This document shows, one piece after another, positions 27,485 to 37,329 of a stretch of DNA of 64,000 nt (position 1 is its first letter; the number at the start of each line of letters is the position of its first letter). Source of the stretch: an uncultured Sphingobium sp. Lineage in GTDB: Bacteria > Pseudomonadota > Alphaproteobacteria > Sphingomonadales > Sphingomonadaceae. The translations under genes were made by a program, and so were the position numbers. The notes below the pieces were generated by a model that was not told the DNA's origin, made no database searches, and saw only the letters and a list, made by a program, of their open reading frames with translations. The stretch covers positions 62,001 through 126,000 of the forward strand of contig CAMPHJ010000005.1 of the NCBI GenBank assembly GCA_946885845.1, given 5' to 3'.

Positions 27485-29206
27485 ATGTCTCATACGTTCG
27501 ACAAGTCGAAACTGCCGAGCCGTCATGTCTCGGTTGGTCCAGAGCGGGCACCGCATCGCAGCTATTATTATGCGATGGGTCTCACAGAGGAAGAGATTGG
27601 CCGACCCTTCGTAGGCATTGCGTCTGCGGGCAATGACAGTGCGCCCTGCAACACCACCCTGGACATGCAGGCGGACTTCTGCCGCCAGGGCGTGAACGAA
27701 GCGGGTGGGATGCCTCGCCGGTTCAACACCATCACCGTTACCGACGGCATTGCCATGGGTCACCAAGGCATGAAAAGCTCGCTCGCCAGCCGTGAGGTGA
27801 TCGCGGATTCGGTGGAACTGTCGGTACGCGGCCACTGTTATGACGCGCTCGTCACCTTTGCTGGATGCGACAAGTCGTTGCCCGGCATGATGATGGCGAT
27901 GCTGCGCCTGAACGTCCCGTCGATTTTCGTCTATGGTGGCTCCATCCTGCCGGGCCGGTTCGAAAATCGCGACGTGACCGTCGTCGACGTGTTCGAAGTC
28001 GTGGGCAAATATGCGGCGGGCGCTTGCCCTCTCAAGGACGTCATTGCCCTGGAAAAGGTCGCATGTCCGGGCCATGGCGCTTGTGGCGGCCAATATACGG
28101 CCAACACAATGGCCTGTGTTGGCGAAGCCATCGGCTTGTCGTTGCCGAACAGCAACATGGCGCCTGCACCTTATAAAAGCCGTGAGGAAGTCGCGGTGGC
28201 AGCCGGGCGTCAGGTGATGGAGTTGCTGGCGAAGAATATCCGCCCGCGTGACATCTGCACCCGCGAAGCATTTGAGAACGCCGCCCGCATTGTGGCGGCA
28301 ACCGGTGGTTCGACCAATGGCGCGCTGCACCTGCCCGCCATGGCCAACGAGTGCGGCATTGATTTCGACCTTTTCGACGTCGCCGAAATCTTTAAATCGA
28401 CACCCTATATCGCTGACCTGAAGCCGGGCGGCAAATATGTCGCCAAGGATATGTATGACGCCGGTGGCATCTACATGCTGATGAAGACGCTGTTCGACAA
28501 CGGACTGCTACACGGTGACTGCATGACGGTGACCGGCAAGACTATTGCCGAGAATATCGAAGAAGTGACCTGGAATCCTGAGCAGAAGGTCATCTACGAC
28601 GTGAAATCGCCGATCACGCCGACCGGCGGCGTCGTGGGCCTGAAGGGCACGCTGGCGCCCAATGGCGCGATTGTGAAGGTCGCTGGCATGCATCGGCTCC
28701 AGTTTGAAGGCCCCGCGCGGGTTTTCGATTGCGAGGAAGATGCTTTTGCTGCGGTCGAAGCCCGCGATATCGCGGAGGGGTCCGTCATCGTCATCCGCTA
28801 TGAAGGCCCCAAGGGAGGCCCCGGCATGCGCGAGATGCTGTCAACCACCGCGGCGCTTTATGGCCAGGGCATGGGTGAAAAGGTCGCACTGATCACAGAT
28901 GGGCGCTTTTCGGGCGCGACGCGCGGTTTTTGCATCGGCCATGTCGGTCCCGAAGCTGCGGAAGGCGGGCCGATCGCCCTTGTCGAAAACAGCGACATCA
29001 TCGCGATCGACGCCGAAGCGGGCACGATTGACCTTCAGGTTGCCGACAGCGTCTTGGCCGAGCGTCTGAAGAACTGGAAGCCGCGCCAGAATGATTATCA
29101 GGCTGGCGCGCTTTGGCGCTATGCGCAAAATGTCGGACCGGCTTACAAGGGAGCGGTGACGCATCCCGGAGCTAAGGCCGAAACTCATGTCTATGCGGAT
29201 ATCTGA
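27485..29206 (+). CDS. ilvD: Dihydroxy-acid dehydratase
   Basis: IlvD makes 2-oxoisovalerate and 2-oxo-3-methylvalerate, the third step of valine and isoleucine synthesis. The 573-residue protein carries cluster cysteines Cys55 (APCNTTL), Cys128 (AGCDKS) and Cys200 ([16 protein letters not shown]), consistent with an Fe-S dehydratase. The C-terminal [14 protein letters not shown] and RNFI-type region match. The length is that of the shorter branch rather than the 616-residue enterobacterial one. The lipoprotein gene starts inside its last codons. Confidence 0.95.
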   Translation: MSHTFDKSKLPSRHVSVGPERAPHRSYYYAMGLTEEEIGRPFVGIASAGNDSAPCNTTLDMQADFCRQGVNEAGGMPRRFNTITVTDGIAMGHQGMKSSLASREVIADSVELSVRGHCYDALVTFAGCDKSLPGMMMAMLRLNVPSIFVYGGSILPGRFENRDVTVVDVFEVVGKYAAGACPLKDVIALEKVACPGHGACGGQYTANTMACVGEAIGLSLPNSNMAPAPYKSREEVAVAAGRQVMELLAKNIRPRDICTREAFENAARIVAATGGSTNGALHLPAMANECGIDFDLFDVAEIFKSTPYIADLKPGGKYVAKDMYDAGGIYMLMKTLFDNGLLHGDCMTVTGKTIAENIEEVTWNPEQKVIYDVKSPITPTGGVVGLKGTLAPNGAIVKVAGMHRLQFEGPARVFDCEEDAFAAVEARDIAEGSVIVIRYEGPKGGPGMREMLSTTAALYGQGMGEKVALITDGRFSGATRGFCIGHVGPEAAEGGPIALVENSDIIAIDAEAGTIDLQVADSVLAERLKNWKPRQNDYQAGALWRYAQNVGPAYKGAVTHPGAKAETHVYADI

Positions 29207-29579
29207 GGCTTTGGCGGGGGCGGGGCTTGCGTGCCTCGCCTTGGCTGGCTGCGACGGTGGTGATGGCACGGCGGCGGATCAGCAGTCGACTTTCAGCTCG
29301 GTGAGGAGCACGGGCGGCGTCGCTGACTGCGCCATCGGGACGACGGCGGATTGGAGCCGCAGCTGTCCGGTCGAGCGTTCTGGCGATCTGGTGACATTGC
29401 GTCATCCCGATGGAGGCTTCCGTCGATTTCATGTGGTGAAAGACGGACGCGGCTTGGTCGCTGCCGACGGTGCCGAACAGGCGACGGTAACGGTCCTGGG
29501 GAAGGACCAGATCGAACTCAGCGTCGGTGAAGACCGCTATCGGCTTCCCGCGACGATGGCGGCTGTGGTGCAGCCGTGA
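29187..29579 (+). CDS. Small lipoprotein of unknown function
   Basis: A 130-residue protein with a lipoprotein signal peptide; the lipobox LALAGC puts the lipidated residue at Cys22. The mature part is short, with two further cysteines (ADCAIG, RSCPVE) that could form a disulfide, and a beta-rich pattern ([35 protein letters not shown]). I recognise no family. It starts within ilvD (ATG at 29187; an alternative is 29193) and its stop overlaps the GTG of nnr. Location is probably the periplasmic face of a membrane. Confidence 0.72.
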   Translation: MSMRISEALAGAGLACLALAGCDGGDGTAADQQSTFSSVRSTGGVADCAIGTTADWSRSCPVERSGDLVTLRHPDGGFRRFHVVKDGRGLVAADGAEQATVTVLGKDQIELSVGEDRYRLPATMAAVVQP

Positions 29580-30967
29580 AATTCAAGTCGGTCCTGACCG
29601 CAGTGCAAATGCGCCATGCGGAGCAGGACGCCATTGCCGCCGGTGTGACCGAATATGCCCTGATGGAAAGGGCTGGCGCAGCAGCGGCGGAAATCATCTG
29701 GCGCGCGGGTGCCAGACGCGATCTGTTGGTTCTGTGCGGGCCCGGCAATAATGGTGGCGACGGCTTCGTTATCGCCCGGCTGTTGCGCGATCGGGGAGTG
29801 CCGGTGCGTGTAGCCGTGCTGGGGGAGAGCCGCACCGATTCGAGCCGGAAAGCGCGCGCTGCCTGGAATGGGCCGGTGGAAGCGCTAGCGGACGCGGCTC
29901 CGGCCACACAGGTTGTCGACGCTCTGTTCGGAACTGGCCTTTCGCGCGGCCTAGATATCGATGTAGCGGATCAACTGGCTGCACTGACAGCAGAGGCCAG
30001 CTTTAGCTACGCTATCGATCTGCCAAGCGGCGTAGAAACGGACAGCGGTGCGCTGCTGTCTCAGGTTCCTTCTTTTGGCGTTTGCATCGCGCTGGGCGCG
30101 TTCAAGCCCGCCCATCTGCTATATCCCGCAGCCGGACGTTTTGAACGGCTGATCTGCGCCGATATCGGGGTCGAGACATCGGACAGCATATGTCGATTGG
30201 GGCCTCCTGCTCTGGCCATGCCCGCCGCCGCCGCGCACAAATATAGTCGTGGGCTGGTCGCTGTTGTCGGCGGCGCGATGGCGGGGGCGAGCAGCTTGGC
30301 AAGCCATGCGGCAGCGCGGTCGGGCGCAGGGATGGTGCGTCACATTGGGCTGGAAGCGCCAACAGGCGGTCCCGACGCCATCGTTGCTCTTCAGGGGGAA
30401 AGCCCGGATGAACTTGCGACACTGTTAAGCGACCGGCGCCTGGCGGCGGTCGTCGCTGGCCCAGGAATGGGACAGGATGACCGAGCCAAGGCGCGGCTGG
30501 CGTCGGTCCTGAATTGCGGTCGTCCGCTTGTGCTCGATGCTGATGCGCTCACTCTTCTGGGTGATGAGGCCCCTTCAGTTATTCCGACAGGTTCAATCCT
30601 GACGCCACATGAAGGAGAGTTTGCGCGCCTGTTCGGCAATCTCCCGGGAAGCAAGATCGACAAGGCGCTGGAAGCGGCTCGCCTTTGCGGCGCTGTCGTC
30701 ATCTACAAGGGCGCGGACAGCGTGATTGCCTCGCCGGACGGCAGGACTGCCATTAGCGCCGGTGCGTCATCCTGGCTTTCGACGGCAGGAACCGGGGATG
30801 TTCTGGCGGGGCTGGTGGCGGGCCGCCTTGCCGTCACTGGCGACCCGTTCCTTGCCGCTTGCGAGGCAGTGTGGCTGCACGGGGAGGCGGCCCTACGGGC
30901 AGGGGCCGCATTCATCGGGGACGATCTGCTCATGCAATTGCCAGCCGTTATAGCCTCTCGCTTGTGA
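29576..30967 (+). CDS. nnr: Bifunctional NAD(P)H-hydrate epimerase/dehydratase
   Basis: A metabolite-repair enzyme: the N-terminal YjeF-type half epimerises damaged NAD(P)HX and the C-terminal half dehydrates it with ADP. The 463-residue fusion has the YjeF segment LCGPGNNGGDGFVIARLL (near residues 53-70) and the kinase-fold half with GVVAGPGMGQ-like LAAVVAGPGMG, LVLDADALTLL, LTPHEGEFARLFG and the ATP/ADP motif GTGDVLAGLV near residue 404. It starts at GTG overlapping the lipoprotein stop and overlaps the methyltransferase GTG at its own end. Confidence 0.94.
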   Translation: MKFKSVLTAVQMRHAEQDAIAAGVTEYALMERAGAAAAEIIWRAGARRDLLVLCGPGNNGGDGFVIARLLRDRGVPVRVAVLGESRTDSSRKARAAWNGPVEALADAAPATQVVDALFGTGLSRGLDIDVADQLAALTAEASFSYAIDLPSGVETDSGALLSQVPSFGVCIALGAFKPAHLLYPAAGRFERLICADIGVETSDSICRLGPPALAMPAAAAHKYSRGLVAVVGGAMAGASSLASHAAARSGAGMVRHIGLEAPTGGPDAIVALQGESPDELATLLSDRRLAAVVAGPGMGQDDRAKARLASVLNCGRPLVLDADALTLLGDEAPSVIPTGSILTPHEGEFARLFGNLPGSKIDKALEAARLCGAVVIYKGADSVIASPDGRTAISAGASSWLSTAGTGDVLAGLVAGRLAVTGDPFLAACEAVWLHGEAALRAGAAFIGDDLLMQLPAVIASRL

Positions 30968-32172
30968 CTCATCTCGATAGTGACATCATCCTCCGCATCG
31001 CCGCCAAGGGCGATGGCGTGACCGCGGATGGGCGGCATGTGGCGCTGGCTGCTCCCGGCGACCGGCTGTTGACTGACGGCTCCCTGCTGCGCGGGCCACA
31101 TCATGTCGATCCGCCCTGCATCCATTTCCCGGCCTGTGGTGGGTGCGAGCTGCAGCATGTGGATGAATCCAGCCTCGCAGAGTTTATCACCGCGCGCGTT
31201 ACCGGAGCGCTGGCGGGGCAGGGCGTTGAACCAGCGACGCTACTCCCGCCGCACATCTCTCCCCCACGAACAAGGCGACGGGCGTCCTTGCGCGCGTCCC
31301 GGCTGGGGCGGAAAGTCACGATCGGTTTCGCTGAGTCGGGCAGCCACACGCTGATCGACCTTGCCATGTGCGAGGTTCTGGACCCACGGCTCTTCGCCCT
31401 GATCGCGCCGTTACGGTCGCTTCTGGCCCTGATGCTGCCAGACAAGCGCGCCGCGCATGTGCGCATGTCGCTGGTCGATCAAGGTGTCGACCTGTTGCTG
31501 GAGGGGGTCCGGGTAGAGGGCCTGGCGGCTGATGAGGCGTTGCTGGACTTCGCGTCCTCCCATAAACTTGCCCGATTGACGATTGATGAGGGAGATGGCC
31601 AGCAGGCCCGCTGGGAGCCGGAACCAGTGACGGTTCGCTTTGGCGGTGTTGCAGTAGCCTTTCCGCCCTTTTCTTTCCTCCAGGCCACGCCCGATGGCGA
31701 GATCGCGCTGGTGGAAACGGTACGTCAGGCGCTACCACCGCAGGGAGCAATCGCGGACCTTTTCTGCGGCCTTGGCACCTTTGCGCTCGCCTTGGGAGGG
31801 GCGCGTCCTGTCTATGCGGCGGAAGCGGCTCGCGATCTGGTTCTGTCGCTCAAGACAGCCGCCAACCGCGCGCAAAGGCGACTGGTGGCGGACCATCGCG
31901 ACCTGTTTCGCCGTCCATTGTCGCCGGATGAGCTTAACCGCTTTGCCGCCATCGTAATTGATCCGCCGCGGGCGGGCGCACGCGAGCAGGTCATGCAAAT
32001 CGCTGCCTCGACCGTCGCCACCGTCGCCTATGTTTCTTGCAATCCGGCGAGCTTTGCCCGTGATGCGGCGCATCTGGTAGCAGGGGGCTATCGGCTGGAT
32101 AGCGTGAAGCCGGTGGGGCAGTTTCGCTGGTCGACCCATGTCGAGCTGGTCGGGATTTTCCGGCGCGGATAA
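30964..32172 (+). CDS. RlmD/TrmA-family class I RNA methyltransferase with Fe-S motif
   Basis: A 402-residue SAM-dependent uridine-C5 RNA methyltransferase. Cys52, Cys58, Cys61 (PCIHFPACGGC) and Cys136 (MCEVLDP) form the Fe-S cluster pattern of RlmD. The SAM site is DLFCGLGTFAL near residue 266. The catalytic Cys is in VSCNPASFARD near 359. The substrate is likely 23S rRNA or tRNA; the family cannot be resolved to a position from sequence alone. The start is GTG in a GTGA overlap with nnr. It ends the long plus-strand run and faces the polyamine genes. Confidence 0.9.
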   Translation: MTHLDSDIILRIAAKGDGVTADGRHVALAAPGDRLLTDGSLLRGPHHVDPPCIHFPACGGCELQHVDESSLAEFITARVTGALAGQGVEPATLLPPHISPPRTRRRASLRASRLGRKVTIGFAESGSHTLIDLAMCEVLDPRLFALIAPLRSLLALMLPDKRAAHVRMSLVDQGVDLLLEGVRVEGLAADEALLDFASSHKLARLTIDEGDGQQARWEPEPVTVRFGGVAVAFPPFSFLQATPDGEIALVETVRQALPPQGAIADLFCGLGTFALALGGARPVYAAEAARDLVLSLKTAANRAQRRLVADHRDLFRRPLSPDELNRFAAIVIDPPRAGAREQVMQIAASTVATVAYVSCNPASFARDAAHLVAGGYRLDSVKPVGQFRWSTHVELVGIFRRG

Positions 32173-32176
32173 ATTT

Positions 32177-32204
32177 GTCCCCCGCCGCTGTTACGGCGAG
32201 GGAC
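32177..32204. terminator. Hairpin between convergent genes
   Basis: An 11-base stem with one mismatch (GTCCCCCGCCG / CGGCGAGGGAC) and a six-base loop starts five bases after the methyltransferase stop and lies 33 bases from the end of the converging decarboxylase gene. There is no adjacent T tract on the plus strand, so it may serve as a bidirectional roadblock or repeat rather than a classical terminator. Confidence 0.45.
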
Positions 32205-32236
32205 AGGCACCCTCTCCAAAGGGGAGCTTGAGCTTT

Positions 32237-33427
32237 TTAGCCCAGCTTGATGACAGTAGCGCGACGGCGCGCGGGAACCGGATCGACGTAGAGGCTGGCC
32301 ATCGGTTCATCCTCGACCTCGACGACCGCCTCTGACGTAAAGCCATTGAAGCCGGTACGCATGGCCGCGCCATAGGCGCCCAGCATTCCGATTTCGATAT
32401 AGTCGCCAGCCTGCACGTCTTCGGGCAGCATGAATGGGCCGACCATATGGTCCATGTCGTCGCAAGTCGGGCCGTAGAAGGAGAAGCCGGTCAGTTCCGC
32501 CTCGCTCTCTTCCGCGCGTAGCAGTGCGACGGGGAAGCGCCAGCCGATATGCGCCGCGTCGAACAGCGCGCCGTAAGCGCCATCGTTGATGTAGAGTTCA
32601 GTGCCGCGACGGCGCTCCACACGCACGATGACCGAGCTATACTCGGCCGAAAGCGCGCGACCTGGTTCGCACCACAGTTCCGACGAATAGCTGACGGGCA
32701 GGCTTTCAAAGCCGCGATGGATCGCGTCGAAATAGGCCTCCAGCGCTGGCGGTTCCATGCCGGGGTAAACCGACGGGAAACCGCCACCGACGTCGATGAT
32801 GTCGACCGTCACTGCGGCGTCCACGATAGCGGCGCGGACGCGTTCGATGGCGTCGCTATAGGCCTGAGGGCTCATCGCCTGGCTGCCGACATGGAAGCAG
32901 ATGCCGAGCGCGTCAGCCGCCTGCCGCGTGGCCATCAGCAGATCGCGGGTCTCACCCAGTTCCGCGCCGAATTTCGATGCAAGGCTGAGTTCGGAATGTT
33001 CGGAGGAAACGCGCAGGCGGACGCACAACTCCAGGTCGGTCGCTTCATCGGTTGCGCGGACGATCTTTTCCAGTTCGTCCATCGTGTCGAGCGAGAATGT
33101 GCGGACCCCATGAACATGATAGGCTTCCGCAATCGCTTCCTCGGCCTTGACCGGGTGCATGAAACACAGCTTCGCGTCTGGCAGCGTCTGCGCGACGAGG
33201 CGGACCTCCGCTATGGAGGCCACGTCATAATGCGTGATTCCGCTATCCCACAGGGTCCGGATGAGATCCGGCGAAGGGTTCGCCTTTACCGCATAGAGCG
33301 AGCGCCCCGGGAACTTCTGAGCGAAGAACTGGGCAGCCCGGGCAGCAGCCTGGGGACGAATAAGCGTTACCGGTGCTGCCGGTTTGAGGGCGGTCGCTAC
33401 CCCCAGCGCGCTATGATGCTTGTGCAA
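32237..33427 (-). CDS. Ornithine decarboxylase (type III PLP fold)
   Basis: A 396-residue alanine-racemase-fold decarboxylase. PLP lysine is Lys48 in SLYAVKANP. FHVGSQAMSP, DVGGGFPSVYPG and WCEPGRAL bind the phosphate. The catalytic GPTCDDMDHM near residue 322 is the eukaryotic-type ODC signature, and GAYGAAMRTGFNGF closes the site. The likely reaction is ornithine to putrescine; lysine may also be accepted, as in some bacterial members. It sits downstream of the two carboxynorspermidine enzymes on the same strand, giving a full putrescine-to-spermidine route. Confidence 0.92.
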   Translation of the reverse strand: MHKHHSALGVATALKPAAPVTLIRPQAAARAAQFFAQKFPGRSLYAVKANPSPDLIRTLWDSGITHYDVASIAEVRLVAQTLPDAKLCFMHPVKAEEAIAEAYHVHGVRTFSLDTMDELEKIVRATDEATDLELCVRLRVSSEHSELSLASKFGAELGETRDLLMATRQAADALGICFHVGSQAMSPQAYSDAIERVRAAIVDAAVTVDIIDVGGGFPSVYPGMEPPALEAYFDAIHRGFESLPVSYSSELWCEPGRALSAEYSSVIVRVERRRGTELYINDGAYGALFDAAHIGWRFPVALLRAEESEAELTGFSFYGPTCDDMDHMVGPFMLPEDVQAGDYIEIGMLGAYGAAMRTGFNGFTSEAVVEVEDEPMASLYVDPVPARRRATVIKLG

Positions 33428-33575
33428 CTCAAGGGACCTCCAGTGTAGTCGTGGGCATTAAAGCTGCCTTGCGGTGGAAGTCCCATGGGGCAGCGGAAGG
33501 GCGATATATGCGTAGGGGTCCCCCCTGTAAAGCGCGCATATGCATTTTGTTGCGCGGCCCGCTATGAAATGTGCG

Positions 33576-34748
33576 TCAAGAGAGACGGGACTTGAAGTCC
33601 TCATAGGAAAAACGGCGGATTTCCTTGAGTTCGTCGCTTCCTGAGTTCCACAGCCAGATGCCGGGGAGCGGCACACCGTTGAATGTATTAGTCTTTACCA
33701 TCGAATAATGCGCTTGGTCGAGGAAGGCGATCCGTCGCCCCGGAGTCGCACCGCCGGGGATTCGATAGTCGCCGATGATGTCGCCTGCCAAGCAGGAGGG
33801 GCCGCCGAGTCTGGTGACGGGGCCCTGCATTTCTTCGTCGAGCATCGCGGGGCGGTAGGGCGCCTCGATAACGTCGGGCATGTGGCAGGTAGCGGAGATG
33901 TCCGTGATGGCGACGGGCATGCCATTGTCGATCACATCCAGGATTTCGCCGATCAGGATACCTGCGTCGAGGGCCATGGCTTCGCCCGGTTCGATGTAGA
34001 GTTCGAGGCCGGTCTGCGCCTTTATCCGATGGAGAAAGGCGATCAGCAGGTCGATTTGATAGTCGGCTCGCGTGACATGATGGCCGCCGCCAAAGTTCAA
34101 CCATTTGAGGCCGCCGACATGCGGCATGACGCGGGATTCTATTGCTGCCCAGGTCCGTTCGAGAGGCAGGAAATCCTGTTCGCAAAGATTGTGGACGTGA
34201 AGGCCGTCGACGCCCTCAAGATGTTCCGCGCGTAATTGATCGATCGGGAAACCGAGACGGCTGTGTGGCTGTGAGGGGTCATATTTGGGCACTTCGCCCT
34301 CTGCGTGGAGCGGATTTATGCGCAGCCCGAGGTCGAAGTTCACACCGTTCATACGAGCATCGTCGATGACGGGTTTCAGGCGGGAGATCTGGCCCGGACT
34401 GTTGAAGATGACGTGGTCGGAGATTTTGAGTATCTCAGCCAGGTCATCGGGCTTGTAGGCGGCGCAATAGGTGGCGACCTCACCACCATATTCCTCGCGG
34501 CCGAGGCGTGCTTCGTAGATGCCCGACGCGCAGACGCCGTCGAGATATTCCGCCACAACTGGGCCAAGCGACCACATGGAGAAGGCCTTGAGCGCGCCCA
34601 GCACCTTGATGCCCGCGCGGTCGCCTATGTCGCGCAGGGTGGCCAGATTGCGGCGGATGGCGGCTTCGTCCACCACGAAGGCAGGCGACGGGACGCGGGA
34701 GAGGTCGAAATGCGCGAAGGCGGCGGGATCGCCGGCTTTGGTTTCCAT
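33576..34748 (-). CDS. nspC: Carboxynorspermidine/carboxyspermidine decarboxylase
   Basis: A 390-residue PLP decarboxylase of the NspC family, which removes CO2 from carboxyspermidine or carboxynorspermidine. The PLP lysine is Lys54 in VLGALKAFSMW. Other landmarks are NFDLGLRINPLH, LHVHNLCEQDFLPLE, LNFGGGHHVTR and IEPGEAMAL. CLAGDIIGDY supplies the catalytic cysteine region. I took the ATG at 34748 (GGAG upstream) rather than an earlier in-frame start inside a palindromic repeat. It follows the dehydrogenase gene across that repeat. Confidence 0.93.
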   Translation of the reverse strand: METKAGDPAAFAHFDLSRVPSPAFVVDEAAIRRNLATLRDIGDRAGIKVLGALKAFSMWSLGPVVAEYLDGVCASGIYEARLGREEYGGEVATYCAAYKPDDLAEILKISDHVIFNSPGQISRLKPVIDDARMNGVNFDLGLRINPLHAEGEVPKYDPSQPHSRLGFPIDQLRAEHLEGVDGLHVHNLCEQDFLPLERTWAAIESRVMPHVGGLKWLNFGGGHHVTRADYQIDLLIAFLHRIKAQTGLELYIEPGEAMALDAGILIGEILDVIDNGMPVAITDISATCHMPDVIEAPYRPAMLDEEMQGPVTRLGGPSCLAGDIIGDYRIPGGATPGRRIAFLDQAHYSMVKTNTFNGVPLPGIWLWNSGSDELKEIRRFSYEDFKSRLS

Positions 34749-34760
34749 CAGGCAAGCTCC

Positions 34761-34842
34761 GTCAACCCAGCGCAAGCCGGGGTCTTTATGCGATAGGGAA
34801 CGGCGTTACGGCCTGAGACCCCAGCCTACGCTGGGGTGACGG
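34761..34842. repeat. Inverted pair of short palindromic repeats (REP family A)
   Basis: Two related units face each other. The second contains the perfect stem CCCCAGC-ctac-GCTGGGG at 34819-34836 followed by TGACGG; the first (from 34761) is its diverged inverse. Related single or paired units occur at 42819-42847 and 59061-59141. Such GTCA/CCCAGC palindromes are common intergenic elements in sphingomonads. Confidence 0.7.
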
Positions 34843-34853
34843 CCTTTCGACCG

Positions 34854-36065
34854 TCAGAAATCCAGCGGCTTGTCCAATTCCTTCACCTGCCAGGGCAGGC
34901 CGTGCTTGTTCAGCATGTCCATGAAGGGATCGGGATCGAACTGTTCGATGTTGAACACGCCTTCCCCTCTCCACGCGCCGGTCAGCATCATCGCGGCGCC
35001 GATCATCGCGGGGACGCCGGTGGTGTAGCTGACCGCCTGATTGCCGGTTTCGGCATAGGCTTCCTCATGATCGCAGACCTGATAGACATAGACGGTCTTT
35101 TGCTGTCCATCCTTTTCGCCGGTTGCGATGTCGCCGATATTGGTTTTGCCCTTGGTCGTGGAGCCAAGGCTGGACGGTTCGGGCAGGACGGCCTTCAGGA
35201 ACTGGAGCGGGATGATTTCCTTGCCCTCATAGATCACCGGGTCGATGCGGGTCATGCCGACATTCTGCAGTACTTCCAGATGCTTGAGATAGGCATCGCC
35301 GAAGGTCATCCAGAATCGGATGCGCTTGATTTCAGGATAGAATTTAGCCAGCGACTCCAGTTCCTCATGATACATGAGGTACATGTTCTTTTCGCCGACC
35401 TGATCGAAGTGGAAAGCCTGCTTGTGCTTCAGGGCGGGGCCTTCGACCCATTTGCCGCCTTCCCAATGGCGTGAGGGGGCGGTCACTTCGCGGATGTTGA
35501 TTTCCGGGTTGAAGTTGGTCGCGAAATGCTGGCCATGGTCGCCGCCGTTGCAGTCGAGAATGTCGAGCGTGTCGATGCGGTCGAGCAGATGTTTCTTGAT
35601 GTAGGACGCAAAGACGCTGGTGACGCCGGGGTCGAATCCCGATCCCAACAGCGCCATGATGCCCGCTTCCTTGAAGCGGTCCTGATAGGCCCACTGCCAG
35701 CCATATTCGAACTTGGGCGTGTCGCGCGGTTCGTAATTGGCGGTGTCGAGATAATCGACCTTGGTCGCCAGACAGGCGTCCATGATGTTGAGGTCCTGAT
35801 AGGGCAAAGCGAGATTGACGACGAGCTTCGGCTGAACCTGTTCGATCAGGGCGATGGTGGCGGCGACGTCATCAGCATCCACCTGCGCCACGTCGATGGT
35901 GACGCCGGTGCGGGCCTTCACCGATTCGGCGACCTTCTGGCAGCTGATCAGGCGACGGCTGGCGAGCGTGATATGGCTGAAGATATCAGGATTCATCGCC
36001 ATCTTGTGAACCGCGACAGATCCGACGCCGCCTGCGCCGATGACCAGAACCTTGCTCAATTCCAT
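34854..36065 (-). CDS. Carboxynorspermidine/carboxyspermidine synthase (saccharopine dehydrogenase family)
   Basis: A 403-residue NAD(P)-dependent enzyme that reductively condenses a diamine with aspartate semialdehyde. The Rossmann loop VLVIGAGGVGSVAVHKMA is at residues 6-23. The saccharopine-dehydrogenase-like segments LVVNLALPYQDLNIMDACL, YLDTANYE and GSGFDPGVTSVF follow. The family is often annotated lys1; the neighbouring nspC and ornithine decarboxylase make the polyamine role far more likely. The ATG at 36065 has TGGAGC upstream. It is the first gene of the three-gene unit. Confidence 0.92.
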   Translation of the reverse strand: MELSKVLVIGAGGVGSVAVHKMAMNPDIFSHITLASRRLISCQKVAESVKARTGVTIDVAQVDADDVAATIALIEQVQPKLVVNLALPYQDLNIMDACLATKVDYLDTANYEPRDTPKFEYGWQWAYQDRFKEAGIMALLGSGFDPGVTSVFASYIKKHLLDRIDTLDILDCNGGDHGQHFATNFNPEINIREVTAPSRHWEGGKWVEGPALKHKQAFHFDQVGEKNMYLMYHEELESLAKFYPEIKRIRFWMTFGDAYLKHLEVLQNVGMTRIDPVIYEGKEIIPLQFLKAVLPEPSSLGSTTKGKTNIGDIATGEKDGQQKTVYVYQVCDHEEAYAETGNQAVSYTTGVPAMIGAAMMLTGAWRGEGVFNIEQFDPDPFMDMLNKHGLPWQVKELDKPLDF

Positions 36066-36257
36066 TGCTCCATGCTGTGCCGCGCTCCCCGCGCGAAAGC
36101 GCCCATATAGGGGCTGTGCGTGACAGCGCAAAGTCAGAGCGAACGACAGCTTTCCGCGAGGGCGGAAGCGATGGGCGATTTTGCAGTGGATCAGGGCATT
36201 GCGCCCATGATTTAACCATCAGCAGCGAAGCGGACGACCGCCGTGAGAGGAAGCATG

Positions 36258-37190
36258 ATGGGCCATCGCAATTTTGATCTGGTCACAGAGCGCGTGAGGA
36301 ATTGGGGCCGCTGGGGTCCCGACGATGCGCGCGGAACGCTGAACCACATCGGGCCGGAAGCGCTGCAGCGGGCCGCGCGAGAAGTCCGGTCGGGCAAGTC
36401 CTTTACGCTGGGGCTGCCGTTCGATGGCGACGGGCCGCAGGACGACCGCAATCGACCCAACCCCGATTTGAGTATCGTGATGGTCGCCCAGCCGATCGGC
36501 CAAGGCGGGCGGACCACATTTTCCGACGATTTCATGAAAATGCCGCTGCAATGTGCGACCCAGTGGGATGCGTTGTCGCACGTCCATTATGATGGCGAGA
36601 TGTATAATGGATGCAAGGTTTGCGACAGCATCGGCCAGAATGGAGTAACGCGCCATGGCATTGAGCATCTGGCCAATCCCGGCATCGTTTCGCGCGGCGT
36701 GCTGATCGACGTCGCGCGCCATTTCAAGGTCGATCGCCTGCCTGCCGCTTACGAAATCAGCATCGATGATCTTCGCGCGGTGCTGGACGCGCAGGGCACG
36801 GCCATCATGCCCGGCGACATTGTCCTGGTGCGGACCGGCCAGATCCAATATTTCACCGTCGACAAGGATAGGGATGGTTTCCTGTACGGCGGGTCTGGCC
36901 TGCATTTTTCCTGCGCGGAATATCTGCATGACGTGTCGGCGGCGGCGCTGGCAGCGGACAATATTTCCGTTGAATATGTCGATATCGCGACCATGGATGA
37001 CAGTATCGGGCTGCCCCTGCATGTCTGCTGCCTGCGCGAAATGGGCATGCCGCTGGGCGAGATGTTCGATATGGAAGCGCTGGCGGCGGACTGCGCGGCG
37101 GACGGGCGTTACAGCTTCATGCTGTCCGCCGCACCGTTGGCGTTCACCGGGGCGGTCGGGTCCCCCGTCAATCCGATTGCGCTGAAATAG
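36258..37190 (+). CDS. Cyclase family protein (kynurenine-formamidase-like hydrolase)
   Basis: A 310-residue metal hydrolase of the cyclase/KynB superfamily. The usual H-x-G-T-H-x-D-x-P-x-H motif appears here as QCATQWDALSHVHYDG, so the Asp and the distal His are kept while the first His is Gln. The large subgroup with FSCAEYLHDVSAAALAADNISVEY and a long N-terminal RNWGRWGPDDARGTLN is of unknown substrate. Two ATGs (36255 and 36258) follow AGAGGAAG; spacing favours 36258. It diverges from the polyamine unit across 192 bases. Confidence 0.85.
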   Translation: MGHRNFDLVTERVRNWGRWGPDDARGTLNHIGPEALQRAAREVRSGKSFTLGLPFDGDGPQDDRNRPNPDLSIVMVAQPIGQGGRTTFSDDFMKMPLQCATQWDALSHVHYDGEMYNGCKVCDSIGQNGVTRHGIEHLANPGIVSRGVLIDVARHFKVDRLPAAYEISIDDLRAVLDAQGTAIMPGDIVLVRTGQIQYFTVDKDRDGFLYGGSGLHFSCAEYLHDVSAAALAADNISVEYVDIATMDDSIGLPLHVCCLREMGMPLGEMFDMEALAADCAADGRYSFMLSAAPLAFTGAVGSPVNPIALK

Positions 37191-37329
37191 CGGTGATCAG
37201 GCTAGGCCTAATGGCTTAGGACCCCAGCCGTTTTTTGCCGTCTATCGCCAAGGATATACCCCCTGATTGCAGTGCCCGCGCTGCTGGCGGCGTGATAGTT
37301 TCGCGCCCTGTCATATGAAGGAGGCTGCC

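Noticed and set aside
37205..37236. Weak stem CCTAA/TTAGG followed by six T after the cyclase gene.
   Set aside because: Stem of only five pairs and 11 bases between stem and T run; not enough to call a terminator.
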